38,058 nucleotides of DNA. It comes from Rhodoferax sp. Its GTDB lineage: Bacteria; Pseudomonadota; Gammaproteobacteria; Burkholderiales; Burkholderiaceae_C. Shown here piece after piece: positions 1-7,640 of the stretch. Position numbers and translations under genes: made by a program. The stretch lies in NCBI GenBank assembly GCA_017880985.1, contig JADGRK010000001.1, positions 1-38,058 on the forward strand, in the 5' to 3' direction. The first letter of the stretch is position 1. Each line of letters starts with the position of its first letter. The notes under the pieces were generated by a model, which was not told where the DNA came from, searched no databases, and saw nothing but the letters and a program-made list of their open reading frames with translations.

Positions 1-124
1 ATGACGCAATTCACGTGAAAAATACCAGTTCGGCATTGTTGCGTTGGGATGATTTTCAGTTTGGCCAATGCGATTGAGCGAACCTAAACCCTATAGACAA
101 TCAATTTTTTAATGGAGACAAGAC

Positions 125-1480
125 ATGAAAAAAGAAGTTAACGAAATCCCCCGGCGCAGCTTTATCAAGCTGAGTGGTGCCGTTGCGTCACTGGCGGCGG
201 GAAGCATGGTCAGCCAGACGGCTCAAGCGGCCGATGCGCCAAAAAATCACATGATCGGCGCCGGAGTCGCAGCTGATTTGCCCAAGGCCAAGGGCCCACG
301 CCTGGTGGTGGTGGGTGGCGGTGCTTCCGGGCTGACTATCGCCAAGTACGCCAAGAAAGAATATCCAAAATTCGACGTGGTCATGGTCGAGAAACGCGAC
401 ATGTACTCGTCCTGTTTTTTAAGCAATCTGTTGTACTCCAACGTGATCAACCTGGAGTTTCTGGCCGACCATAGCTTTCTGGACGCGGCAAAAAACAACA
501 AGTACACTTTCTTCAACGCAACCTGCATCGGACTCGATCGCAGCGCGCGCAAGCTCTACACTGACCAAGGCGAAATTGCTTATGATTTTCTCGTGATCGC
601 ACCGGGCATCAGCTACGATTATTCCCGGATTGGTGTCAAGGACGCGGAAACAGAAACTGCGTTGCGCACGCAGTATCCAGCCGGCTTTACCATGCCCACT
701 GAACATATATCGATTCGCAAGAAAGTCCATGAATTCGAGAGCGGCACGTTCGTCCTGAATGTGCCTGGCGGCAATTACCGCTGTTTGCCGGCGCCCTACG
801 AGCGCGCCTGCATGATTGCCTCCTACTTCAAGAAAAACAAGATCAAAGCGAAAGTTCTGCTGCTGGACCACAATCCCGAAATTACCATCAAAGCCAAGGG
901 CTTCCATGCCGCTTTTAATGAGCTGTACAAGGACTACATCATTTACAAGCCATCGATCGAGATCAAGGGCGTGGATCTCGAAAAACGTCTGATCAAGACT
1001 GATTTTGACAGCTTTGGTTTTGATGATGCCGCCATCTATCCGGGGATTCGCGCCTCAAGGTTAATAGAGCAATTGGGACTTGTCGATCCAAAAAGTCTGC
1101 AAAAAGAAGCACTGATTGACACGCTCAAATACAACGTGATTGGTGACGAGCGCGTGTATGTAACCGGGGATTCGCGGCCACATCCTTACTCCAAGAGCGC
1201 CAATACCTCCAATACCGAAGGGAAGTATGTCGCGAAAGTGCTCGCAGCGCGGGCTCAGGGCAAGGATATCGACTGGTATAGCCCGGAAACCATCTGTTTT
1301 TCGCTGGTCAATGCCGATCCACTAGAGGGTATTTCCGTCGATGCAACCTATGCCTACGATGCAAAAACAAAGGCTTTCTCGTTCTCCAAAGATACCAAGA
1401 TGTTCGAGGATCGCGATCAGGTCAAAGGGCGCGGCACATTGTCTTGGGCAGAAGCCCTACACCGGGATCTTTTTGCGTAA
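125..1480 (+). CDS. fccB: Flavocytochrome c sulfide dehydrogenase flavoprotein subunit (FccB/SoxF type)
   Basis: Oxidises sulfide to sulfur/polysulfide outside the cytoplasm and passes electrons to a c-type cytochrome. The 451-aa product starts with a Tat signal (RRSFIKL, residues 10-16) and has an FAD-binding GGGASG loop near residue 65. The three family cysteines are visible: C97 in SSCFLSN (position of the covalent 8-S-cysteinyl FAD), and C220 (YRCLPAPYERA) with C391 (TICFSLV) as the redox disulfide pair. ATG is preceded by GGAG. A TATAGA element at 92-97 could be its -10, but no matching -35 is clear. The usual partner, cytochrome FccA, is not downstream; a Rieske protein follows instead, and FccA might lie left of the window. 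Family assignment is firm; partner identity is open. Confidence 0.9.
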   Translation: MKKEVNEIPRRSFIKLSGAVASLAAGSMVSQTAQAADAPKNHMIGAGVAADLPKAKGPRLVVVGGGASGLTIAKYAKKEYPKFDVVMVEKRDMYSSCFLSNLLYSNVINLEFLADHSFLDAAKNNKYTFFNATCIGLDRSARKLYTDQGEIAYDFLVIAPGISYDYSRIGVKDAETETALRTQYPAGFTMPTEHISIRKKVHEFESGTFVLNVPGGNYRCLPAPYERACMIASYFKKNKIKAKVLLLDHNPEITIKAKGFHAAFNELYKDYIIYKPSIEIKGVDLEKRLIKTDFDSFGFDDAAIYPGIRASRLIEQLGLVDPKSLQKEALIDTLKYNVIGDERVYVTGDSRPHPYSKSANTSNTEGKYVAKVLAARAQGKDIDWYSPETICFSLVNADPLEGISVDATYAYDAKTKAFSFSKDTKMFEDRDQVKGRGTLSWAEALHRDLFA

Positions 1481-1532
1481 CACCCATGCATCGAGGGGGC
1501 AACCCCCCTCTTGAATGCACCAGGAGAAAAAC

Positions 1533-2246
1533 ATGGATCGACGGCGTTTAATCAAAATTTGCAGCGTAACGGCTGCGCTTGCGGGGATTCGAGGGGGGGC
1601 GCTTGGCTCAGCCAATGCGGCCGAGCTTAAAGAATACAAGCGCGTGAAGCTGGTGGACGACAAGGGTCAGGCGATCAAAATCAAGACCCTGTCCACCAAG
1701 GAGGCGTATATTTTTCACTACCCCTACAAGGGCACGCCGTGTTTCCTGATCAATCTCCCAAACAAGGCGGTGGCTGGAGAAAAATTGACCACAGACGACG
1801 GGGAATACACTTGGGAAGGTGGCGTCGGCCCCGAAAGTCGTGTGGTGGCTCTGACCGCGATTTGCGCCCATCAACTGGCCTATCCGACCCGTGAGCACAC
1901 CTCGATTAGCTATTACCCACCCGGCGAAAATCCAGACCCGCAAAGAGCGGGTCAGATCGTGTGTTGCGAGCACGCCAGGGTTTTTGACCCGGCGCACGGC
2001 GGCAAGATGATCGCCCACAACAAAGTGACTCAGCCCTTGGCCGCAATTCGGCTGGAATACGACCCGGGCAAGGACGAGTTGTACGCATCAGGTGTGTATG
2101 GTGCCGAGCGCTTCGACGACTTCTTCAAAGCCTATAAGCAGGAGCTGATCAAAGAATATGGCCCAGGAGTCGCCAAAGAGGAAGCCGTCGATAGCGCCGC
2201 AGTCGTATTGCTATCAAAGTATTCAGCAATTCGGGATATGTGTTAG
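1533..2246 (+). CDS. Tat-exported Rieske [2Fe-2S] protein
   Basis: A 237-aa exported iron-sulfur protein. The start at 1533 is chosen because an AGGAG lies just before it and the Tat motif RRRLIK then sits at residues 3-8; an in-frame ATG 18 bases upstream lacks a good ribosome site. Rieske ligands are visible as C111-x-H113 (ICAHQ) and C144-x2-H147 (VCCEHARVFD). The N-terminal hydrophobic stretch ends in SANAA, so cleavage and a soluble periplasmic form are likely. It directly follows fccB with 52 bases between, so it may accept electrons from the sulfide dehydrogenase or replace/add to a cytochrome partner; that role is inference. A short inverted repeat (2252-2258 with 2263-2269) follows the stop but has no T-run. 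Confidence 0.8.
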   Translation: MDRRRLIKICSVTAALAGIRGGALGSANAAELKEYKRVKLVDDKGQAIKIKTLSTKEAYIFHYPYKGTPCFLINLPNKAVAGEKLTTDDGEYTWEGGVGPESRVVALTAICAHQLAYPTREHTSISYYPPGENPDPQRAGQIVCCEHARVFDPAHGGKMIAHNKVTQPLAAIRLEYDPGKDELYASGVYGAERFDDFFKAYKQELIKEYGPGVAKEEAVDSAAVVLLSKYSAIRDMC

Positions 2247-2385
2247 CTTGCCGGCTTCTGCGGAAGCCGCAGCGCAATCGTGTTCCTGTGGATTCGGTGA
2301 TGGAGCAGGCTATTTAAGTCTATCGTTTGCGCCAAAAACAAACTTGCGGGGACAATTGATTGCGTGTTTCGCCTTTTTGAATCCG

Positions 2386-2763
2386 ATGGAACTGATATAC
2401 GACATCGACGAGACCAACTTTGACGAGCGGGTGCTTGCCCGTTCGGATGAAGTACCCGTGCTGCTGGACATTGGCGCCGAATGGTGTAGCCCATGTCGGG
2501 TGTTAGGGCCGATGTTGGATCAACTGGTCAGGCAATACGACGGCAAATTCTTGCTGGCAAAGGTCGATGCTGACGAAAACATGCGCATCGCCGGTCGGCA
2601 TCAGGCAAAAGGTTTCCCGACGGTGATTGCCTACAGCCACGGCCAAGCCGTTGACCGATTTCACGGCATGCAAACTGAAGGCTTTCTGCGCCGTTTTCTG
2701 GACAAGCTGATTGCGCTGCATGCGGCCAAACCCGATCTCGGCACGCTAGATATGACCGACTGA
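2386..2763 (+). CDS. Thioredoxin-fold protein with WCSPC active site
   Basis: A 125-aa cytoplasmic thioredoxin. Residues 33-37 are WCSPC (redox C34 and C37), and the cis-proline segment KGFPT is present. The length and fold order are typical of TrxA-like proteins with a short C-terminal extension (AAKPDLGTLDMTD). The reading frame is open upstream to 2158, but that region overlaps the Rieske gene and gives no thioredoxin-like sequence, so the ATG at 2386 is taken as start. CSPC differs from the general CGPC site. It lies 38 bases ahead of a DsrC-family gene, so a role in reducing a sulfur carrier is plausible but not shown. Confidence 0.8.
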   Translation: MELIYDIDETNFDERVLARSDEVPVLLDIGAEWCSPCRVLGPMLDQLVRQYDGKFLLAKVDADENMRIAGRHQAKGFPTVIAYSHGQAVDRFHGMQTEGFLRRFLDKLIALHAAKPDLGTLDMTD

Positions 2764-2801
2764 AAAGTCACCCGAACCAACACCAACATGAGGTACTTAC
2801 G

Positions 2802-3095
2802 ATGAACTTGCCAGAACGCGACGGCGATGGTTACCTGACCGACATGGGCACGTGGACTGAAGAGGTGGGTCGCGCCATGGCTCAGGCTGACGGGTACGAC
2901 CTTGATGATGTCAAGTGGTCGCAAATCTTGAAGGCCCGCGCCTACTACGAAGAGTTTGGCAGCGTTCCCCCGATTAGAAAATTTGCAAAATACCTGGGGG
3001 AAGACCAAACCAAAGTGTTCAAACTCTGGATGACGGGCCCGATGAAGCCCATCACCAAGTACGGTGGTCTTCCAAAGCCGACGGGCTGCGTTTAG
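2802..3095 (+). CDS. DsrC/TusE-family sulfur carrier with only the C-terminal cysteine
   Basis: A 97-aa DsrC-family protein. The C-terminus ends KYGGLPKPTGCV, keeping the penultimate cysteine (CysA) that carries sulfur in DsrC and TusE. The second DsrC cysteine, eleven residues earlier, is replaced by threonine. That pattern is TusE-like: it can take and pass on a persulfide but cannot form the intramolecular disulfide/trisulfide of true DsrC. It is grouped with fccB, Rieske and thioredoxin, so it may belong to sulfur trafficking linked to sulfide oxidation rather than tRNA thiolation; the latter cannot be excluded. GAGG lies upstream of the ATG. It converges with the minus-strand gene ending at 3111, 15 bases away. 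Confidence 0.85.
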   Translation: MNLPERDGDGYLTDMGTWTEEVGRAMAQADGYDLDDVKWSQILKARAYYEEFGSVPPIRKFAKYLGEDQTKVFKLWMTGPMKPITKYGGLPKPTGCV

Positions 3096-3110
3096 CGTCG
3101 ATGCCCGCTG

Positions 3111-3494
3111 TCAGATGTAGTGTTTGGATGCCCGTCGCCGCCCTGGCAACGCTTTTTGAATGATGACACCGCGCACAGCTGCCAGATCGGGAATCGGTGC
3201 ATCGGCAAAAGCCGGGTTCAGTGGGTGCAACACCCAGCCGATGGTGGCGCGCAGCAGTTGCCTGAAAGTCCATTCCTCTTGATGCCAAGCCAGCACGTAG
3301 GAACCGTCTTTGGTTAAGCCCTCCGGCTCGATGATGATGATTTCACCTTCCAGAAACTCTGGAGCCATGCTGTGTCCAAGCACCATCAGCGCAAAAGACT
3401 CGCCGCCTGCACAGTCGGGCAGCAGCGTGCCGGGTGCCGGGTTTGACGCATCGGCATAGGCGGCTGCGGCGGGGATGGAACTTGGTGGATGCAT
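3111..3494 (-). CDS. S24 (LexA/UmuD-like) peptidase-domain protein without DNA-binding domain
   Basis: A 127-aa protein consisting almost only of an S24 peptidase fold. The nucleophile segment MVLGHSMAPEFLEGE (S42) matches the G-x-S-M motif of LexA and UmuD. The segment equivalent to the LexA/UmuD VTVKRL lysine site reads WTFRQL, so the catalytic lysine appears to be arginine (R78) and self-cleavage is doubtful. There is no N-terminal helix-turn-helix. It is the last gene of the minus-strand module, 27 bases after the ferredoxin-reductase fusion, which does carry a putative DNA-binding domain; the two could form a split regulator. That is inference. The family call is fairly sure, the function unknown. 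Confidence 0.7.
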   Translation of the reverse strand: MHPPSSIPAAAAYADASNPAPGTLLPDCAGGESFALMVLGHSMAPEFLEGEIIIIEPEGLTKDGSYVLAWHQEEWTFRQLLRATIGWVLHPLNPAFADAPIPDLAAVRGVIIQKALPGRRRASKHYI

Positions 3495-3521
3495 GTCTGA
3501 TCGGTCCTCAGGGGCAACAAA

Positions 3522-4997
3522 TCACAGCACCAGGGTAAAAATTTGGGCTGCTGCCACGCCTGACGAACGCAAGTCTTCATGCAATGTGCGGATGAAGTCG
3601 GCAGGCCCAGCCAAATAAAAGTCGCAATCAATGCCAAACAGGTCAGCTCGCATCGCCTGCGCAATCTGCCACGCGCCCAGCGAGGCATCCGCTTGCGTCA
3701 CCAATTCATATTCAAACTGGTCCAATGCCTCAGACCAGGCTCGGCATTGGTTGCTGAAAAAATGACCGTCGCTGCGCGTCGCGAGCCAGAAAAGCGAAAG
3801 AGAAGGTGCATCATCGAGCGACAGGGCCTGCTCGATCAAGCTTTTGACGGGTCCAAAACCACCGTCACAGGCCGCAAATACCAAGGGTCGATGCCCGCCT
3901 GCCAACACAAATTCACCTGTCGGTCCCAAGACGGTGACGATTGTTCCGGGTTGAATGTCGCCATCAAACAAGCACCGGGCAAACCCATCAGCCTCATCCC
4001 GGCTAACAAAAAACAGCAAATTGTGATCGTCACAGGGGCAACTGGCGATCGGGTAAATGACGTGGACATCGTCTTGCCCAGGCATTGTCCAACCCAATTG
4101 CACCGACTGACCGGCCAGAAAACGCAGTCGATGGGTACGTGGGGTCTGCAGGTGCAACAGGCGGGTGTCGGGTGCCAGCACAGTCAATGCGCGCACCCGA
4201 GTTGAAATGTGCTGCTCCGGGATGTCTTGAGGACCACTGGCTTCAAGCAACTCCAGCGTCAGTTCACTGCTGGCCGCTGTATGGCAGCACATCAGGACGT
4301 ATCCTTGGGACTTTTCGGTTTCTGACAGGGTGTAGTCGAAGTGCTGTGTCTTGGCGACCTCGCCAGAAATCACGCGAACCTTGCACATGCCACAACTGCC
4401 ATTGCCACAACCATAGTTGAGTTTGAGTCCTGAGTGCAAACCTGCCTGCAACAGATTGGCACGGCCCTCCACGGCAAACTCATGTCCACTGGGTCGCACC
4501 GTGACCTGTGCCGTCATCACCTTGAGCATATCGTCCATGACTTCCAGCATGTTGACCGAATCGGTGGCCAGCGCTTGCGCGAGCCCTTGGGTGATCTGCT
4601 GTTCCAGTGCAAGCCAATTGGCCGCACCAGGTTGTTGGGCAAGTTGTTGCCTCGCCTCTTTTTGCAGCCTGATGACCAGCGCATGGTAACGCTGCAGATG
4701 CCGGCGCACGTCGGCGAGTTCCTGACTTTGCGCAAACAAGCGTTGCGCCAACACTTCCTGGCTTGGCAACAGCCGCTCACGCACCCGTTTGCCAAAGGCT
4801 TCATCGCGAATCTTGACCACCCGCTCAAGCATCCCGGACTCTTCCAGCCGAGCATCGGGGTAGAGCCGCAGCAAGACGTCGGTTGAGACCCAGCCGTCAT
4901 TCAAAACCAAGGTGCCATCGCGCACCTGCTGCTGCAATACGCCGCGTGCCACCCCCAGTAACTGAGCGGCGCGCCAAACGCTGACTTGGTGGCTCAT
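3522..4997 (-). CDS. HTH-coiled coil-[2Fe-2S] ferredoxin-flavin/NAD(P) reductase fusion
   Basis: A 491-aa protein with an unusual domain order. Residues 5-50 look like a MerR/excisionase-type helix-turn-helix (SVWRAAQLLGVARGVL). Residues 52-160 are long charged helices, probably a coiled coil. Residues 165-252 are a plant-type [2Fe-2S] ferredoxin with C197-x4-C202-x2-C205 and C237 or C238. Residues 265-491 resemble an FNR-type reductase: FAD segment FLAGQSVQL, NAD segment FAACDGGFGPVKSL, and a YLAGP terminal motif. The FAD-binding RxYS motif is altered to YPIASC. Its ATG overlaps the stop of the TauD-type dioxygenase gene (ATGA), so it may supply that enzyme with electrons or act as a redox-responsive DNA-binding protein. 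Domain calls are good; the function is unknown. Confidence 0.75.
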   Translation of the reverse strand: MSHQVSVWRAAQLLGVARGVLQQQVRDGTLVLNDGWVSTDVLLRLYPDARLEESGMLERVVKIRDEAFGKRVRERLLPSQEVLAQRLFAQSQELADVRRHLQRYHALVIRLQKEARQQLAQQPGAANWLALEQQITQGLAQALATDSVNMLEVMDDMLKVMTAQVTVRPSGHEFAVEGRANLLQAGLHSGLKLNYGCGNGSCGMCKVRVISGEVAKTQHFDYTLSETEKSQGYVLMCCHTAASSELTLELLEASGPQDIPEQHISTRVRALTVLAPDTRLLHLQTPRTHRLRFLAGQSVQLGWTMPGQDDVHVIYPIASCPCDDHNLLFFVSRDEADGFARCLFDGDIQPGTIVTVLGPTGEFVLAGGHRPLVFAACDGGFGPVKSLIEQALSLDDAPSLSLFWLATRSDGHFFSNQCRAWSEALDQFEYELVTQADASLGAWQIAQAMRADLFGIDCDFYLAGPADFIRTLHEDLRSSGVAAAQIFTLVL

Positions 4998-5974
4998 GAT
5001 ACGCTATAGTTTAAATAGCTGCCAACGCCCGTCAAAGAATGACTACAGGCATTTTTAGCATTATTCTCAACGGCTCTGACAGAGTCCTGGACTTGCGTTG
5101 GCTTGACGATACGATCCAGATAGCGTGCGCGATACAGCAGTCGGGGCTGACTCGGATCGTCGTCGAAGCCCGCGCGGTTATGCAGCACGTTGTTACAGAC
5201 CAGTCCCATGCCGGGCTGTAGCCGCAAGCGAACGATGTGAGATGAGTCGTTTGACAATAACTGCTCAAGAAAGCCCACCGCATCCCGTGTGGCCGTATCG
5301 CCTTTCCATAGCACGCTACGGGTACGGGCCGTGTAGCGCATATGCAACTCACCAGTTTGTGCGTCCACCGAGAACACCGGTCCGGCCTGCTCAGCGCGGG
5401 CGATGCCGTCTTCGTCCAGCCGCTCCGGAATGGTCATGGCCTGCGGAGCCATCAGCGCGCGCACCCAGTCGGGATTGGCGTCTCTTATAGCGATGTACGC
5501 CATTTCATGATCCATCAAGGCAGTCTCACCGCCGTGGCTGGCCTGGCGCACGCAATGCAAGGTCATGGCCCGAATTTGGCGCGTTTCGGGGTGGTAGTAG
5601 CCGTCGGTGTGCCACTTGATAGGTCGGTTGGTGTACGGAATGAAGGCGGCGCGGTCGCCCACCGGCCTGGACACGGCAATCCGAGAGATACCGTCTTCGT
5701 CGGCCAACCAGTTGCCATCAAGCCGGTGCGAGCCCAGTTGACTGGCTAACTGCCGGGCAATATCTTTGTCTTCGGCATGAGCCGGGCTGCGGTAAATGGC
5801 CATATTGCTGCTTGCGCATCGCTCCAGCAAGGCTTGGCGCTCACGGGTCTGCAGCGCTCTTGGGTCTGCCACATCGACAATCAAATCGGATGCCTGCCGC
5901 GGCTGACACGCCAATTTGGCATCACGCCAGCGTTGGTAGGCGGTGGGGCAGGCAAGGTCAAATGGGGTGGTCAT
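4994..5974 (-). CDS. TauD/TfdA-family Fe(II)/2-oxoglutarate-type dioxygenase
   Basis: A 326-aa protein with the facial triad of the family: H122-x-D124 in KWHTDGYYHPE and H265 in NVLHNRAGF, followed by arginines near 278-282 (QPRLLYRAR) where 2-oxoglutarate-binding Arg normally sits. TauD releases sulfite from taurine, so a sulfur-related substrate is attractive, but the sequence does not say which. The last 30 or so residues look non-native: their DNA holds an AT-rich inverted repeat (GCTAT/ATAGC at 5003-5019) of a kind found between genes, so the stop seems to have been lost into a repeat. It overlaps the downstream fusion gene by 4 bases and follows the helical unknown protein by 14. Confidence 0.75.
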   Translation of the reverse strand: MTTPFDLACPTAYQRWRDAKLACQPRQASDLIVDVADPRALQTRERQALLERCASSNMAIYRSPAHAEDKDIARQLASQLGSHRLDGNWLADEDGISRIAVSRPVGDRAAFIPYTNRPIKWHTDGYYHPETRQIRAMTLHCVRQASHGGETALMDHEMAYIAIRDANPDWVRALMAPQAMTIPERLDEDGIARAEQAGPVFSVDAQTGELHMRYTARTRSVLWKGDTATRDAVGFLEQLLSNDSSHIVRLRLQPGMGLVCNNVLHNRAGFDDDPSQPRLLYRARYLDRIVKPTQVQDSVRAVENNAKNACSHSLTGVGSYLNYSVS

Positions 5975-5988
5975 GGCGTGGCGTGAAG

Positions 5989-6597
5989 TCAGTCGCCAGA
6001 GGCACCACTGCGGGCAGCGCGGGGTGGTCTTGGCTCGGTGGATAGAACGCCGTGCATGCCGCGTTGAAGCGTCTCCAGCGCATCGGGCACTTCACTGGCC
6101 ATGATTTGATCAACCACCCAACGCTGGTCCTTTTGCGGCATGATGGCTTCAATGCGATGCCCGAAATAACGCATGAACGCAAAGTCAGGGCCGTCGGGGC
6201 CATAGTCAAAATCGGCGTAATGATCGGCCAATTGGTTGAACAAGTCGATGAATCGGTCACTGTGCGTGGGCTCACTCGCAGGCGGCACACCCAGCAGGCT
6301 GTCTTCGTTTTCCTGCAACACCTGTGCCACGCGCAGCACCAGTGCAGTCATGAATTCGGTGCGCGAAGGTGCGTCCATACGTTCATACGCCATGCGATCA
6401 AGGACCTGGATCAAAAACACCAACACCTCACCCGTAAACGCAAAGTATTGCGGCCCCACTTCAATGTCAAAACGCGCTGTTCGCATCTGCTTGAGCATGT
6501 TTTGCGCCGCACGCCAGGTGATGAAAGCCATGGCACTGGCGGTTTGCTGCGGGGTTTTGGGAGTGGTGCTCTGAAACCACTGACTCTTGATTCTCAT
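5989..6597 (-). CDS. Uncharacterised helical cytoplasmic protein (202 aa)
   Basis: I do not recognise this family. The 202-aa product has no signal peptide, no membrane segment and no cysteine. It is predicted by eye to be almost all helix up to about residue 180 (for example QNMLKQMRTARFDIEV and ALVLRVAQVLQENEDSLLG), then a proline/arginine-rich tail (PRPPRAARSGASGD). Aromatic/acidic stretches such as HYADFDYGPDGPDF could bind a partner. It sits between the cysteine-free DsrC homologue and the dioxygenase in the same operon, so it may be a partner or chaperone for one of them; this is only context. A 50-base repeat with a hairpin lies just upstream of its start. Confidence 0.6.
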   Translation of the reverse strand: MRIKSQWFQSTTPKTPQQTASAMAFITWRAAQNMLKQMRTARFDIEVGPQYFAFTGEVLVFLIQVLDRMAYERMDAPSRTEFMTALVLRVAQVLQENEDSLLGVPPASEPTHSDRFIDLFNQLADHYADFDYGPDGPDFAFMRYFGHRIEAIMPQKDQRWVVDQIMASEVPDALETLQRGMHGVLSTEPRPPRAARSGASGD

Positions 6598-6610
6598 GAT
6601 TTACGATGTG

Positions 6611-6660
6611 TTGGGGACAGAGCTGGTTCGCTTCGCGTAACTGCGGTCTGTCCCGCAAAG
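6611..6660. repeat. REP-like palindromic intergenic repeat, copy A
   Basis: The ends GGGACAGA and TCTGTCCC form an 8-base stem. A near-identical copy lies at 32633-32682 (about four mismatches over 50 bases). It fills the gap between two genes of the minus-strand module, so it would be transcribed and could affect mRNA stability. No transposase is nearby. Confidence 0.75.
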
Positions 6661-6662
6661 CT

Positions 6663-6992
6663 TCAATACCCGCCCTTGCCCAAGGGCTGCGGCAACGCGG
6701 CTACTTTGGGACCTTGCTTGGCTGGCCCGATGGGGAACAGGTCATAGAGATACTTGCTGTCCACCTCGGGACGAATCTCAGTCATGCCCTTGAGCATGTT
6801 GCGAAAACTGGGGGTATGGCCGTGCTCGCGGTATTGGTTACGCAGGTAGTTCACGACTTCCCAGTGCGCATCGGTCAAAGTAATGTTTTCAGCCTGTGCA
6901 ATCACCCGCACAGCTTCATCGTCATACAGCGGTTCCAGCAAAAAACCCTGTTCATCGGCTTCATATTCAGTGCCGTTAATGTTGTAGCCCAT
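6663..6992 (-). CDS. rspA: DsrC-family protein lacking both cysteines (RspA type)
   Basis: A 109-aa DsrC homologue recognisable through its whole length (NGTEYEADEQGFLLEP, LTDAHWEVVNYLRNQY, SKYLYDLFPIGPAKQ). The C-terminal arm reads GPAKQGPKVAALPQPLGKGGY-like: the two sulfur-carrying cysteines of DsrC are proline and lysine. Cysteine-free DsrC homologues have been named RspA and suggested to regulate sulfur metabolism; they cannot carry sulfur. The glycine-rich, lengthened tail is unusual. It could compete with DsrC for a partner such as DsrAB, or bind DNA or RNA; neither is shown. It follows the Cas6-like gene by 31 bases in the same operon. The family call is strong and the symbol rests on the cysteine pattern. 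Confidence 0.85.
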   Translation of the reverse strand: MGYNINGTEYEADEQGFLLEPLYDDEAVRVIAQAENITLTDAHWEVVNYLRNQYREHGHTPSFRNMLKGMTEIRPEVDSKYLYDLFPIGPAKQGPKVAALPQPLGKGGY

Positions 6993-7023
6993 CTAACGTC
7001 TCCATTTCAGTTAAAAAATCTGT

Positions 7024-7638
7024 TTACACCGCTGCCGCGGACTTGTGAGGTATAAAAATCCCGCAACCAAGCAGTCGATGGCGTCCGATACCCTTGTGTT
7101 GCAAGCGCAGTGATTGATCCGGTGGCAGAGCATGCAACATCAGGCTAAAAGTGTTCACGACCCCATCTGTCACGCTCAGCACTTGACGTTTGCCACAAAC
7201 CCGCTCGCCGCCAATGCCCAGTTCAGCCAGCTCGCGCTCCGCCGCTGCCATGAAAACCACTTCATTCTCACTGTCTGCGGCTACCTTGTATGCATACAAG
7301 GTCGTGTGCGGTTGCAGTTCCCGCAGGTGTGCGGTCCCGAGGTGCAGCCGCTGGCCTGCCACCATCAGGTCTAGACCGGCCAGCGTACTCAATTCTTGTG
7401 CACGCTGGGTTGGCACCCGCAGTAACAATAGCGAACGCCGGGACAGCAAAGCCGGACTGTCGCTGCCAGGCACGAGCTTGATTGGATGGATGCCGACGTG
7501 GGCATCCGTCTCTAGCCAAGGCATTTGCAGGCACAAAGTCTGCCTTAACTCGTGGGCATGGTCGCGCGCCAGATATTGCCCCTCAATTGGAAAAACGACG
7601 TCAACCGCTTCATCATCCTCATTTTGAACCTGCGTCAT
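7024..7638 (-). CDS. Cas6/Cmx6-like RNA-endonuclease-family protein, no CRISPR nearby
   Basis: A 204-aa protein starting at 7638 (MTQVQNEDDE); the longer frame overlaps the upstream 77-aa gene. The pattern matches what I know of the Cas6/Cmx6 family of myxobacterial-type CRISPR loci: an N-terminal DVVFPIEGQ strand, LARDHAHEL, a GIHPI motif (H51), a central LAGLDLMVAGQRLHLG block, and a C-terminal glycine-rich loop GIGRHRLLGCGIFIP at residues 183-197, the site where Cas6 grips RNA. Two histidines (about 27 and 51) could be catalytic. No CRISPR array or other cas gene occurs here, so it is probably an RNA-binding or RNA-cutting protein used for gene control in this sulfur locus. Family assignment by eye is moderate; the function is inferred. 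Confidence 0.65.
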   Translation of the reverse strand: MTQVQNEDDEAVDVVFPIEGQYLARDHAHELRQTLCLQMPWLETDAHVGIHPIKLVPGSDSPALLSRRSLLLLRVPTQRAQELSTLAGLDLMVAGQRLHLGTAHLRELQPHTTLYAYKVAADSENEVVFMAAAERELAELGIGGERVCGKRQVLSVTDGVVNTFSLMLHALPPDQSLRLQHKGIGRHRLLGCGIFIPHKSAAAV

Positions 7639-7640
7639 GA

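Noticed and set aside
92..97. Operator of the dsr/sat type upstream of fccB
   Set aside because: TATAGAC is present, but no ACCCATTTGGGT-like palindrome lies at the expected distance.
2252..2269. Terminator after the Rieske gene
   Set aside because: A perfect 7-base stem with a 4-base loop, but no T-run follows, so termination is not supported.
2158..2385. N-terminal extension of the thioredoxin frame
   Set aside because: Overlaps the Rieske gene end and a hairpin; the thioredoxin fold starts at the ATG at 2386.
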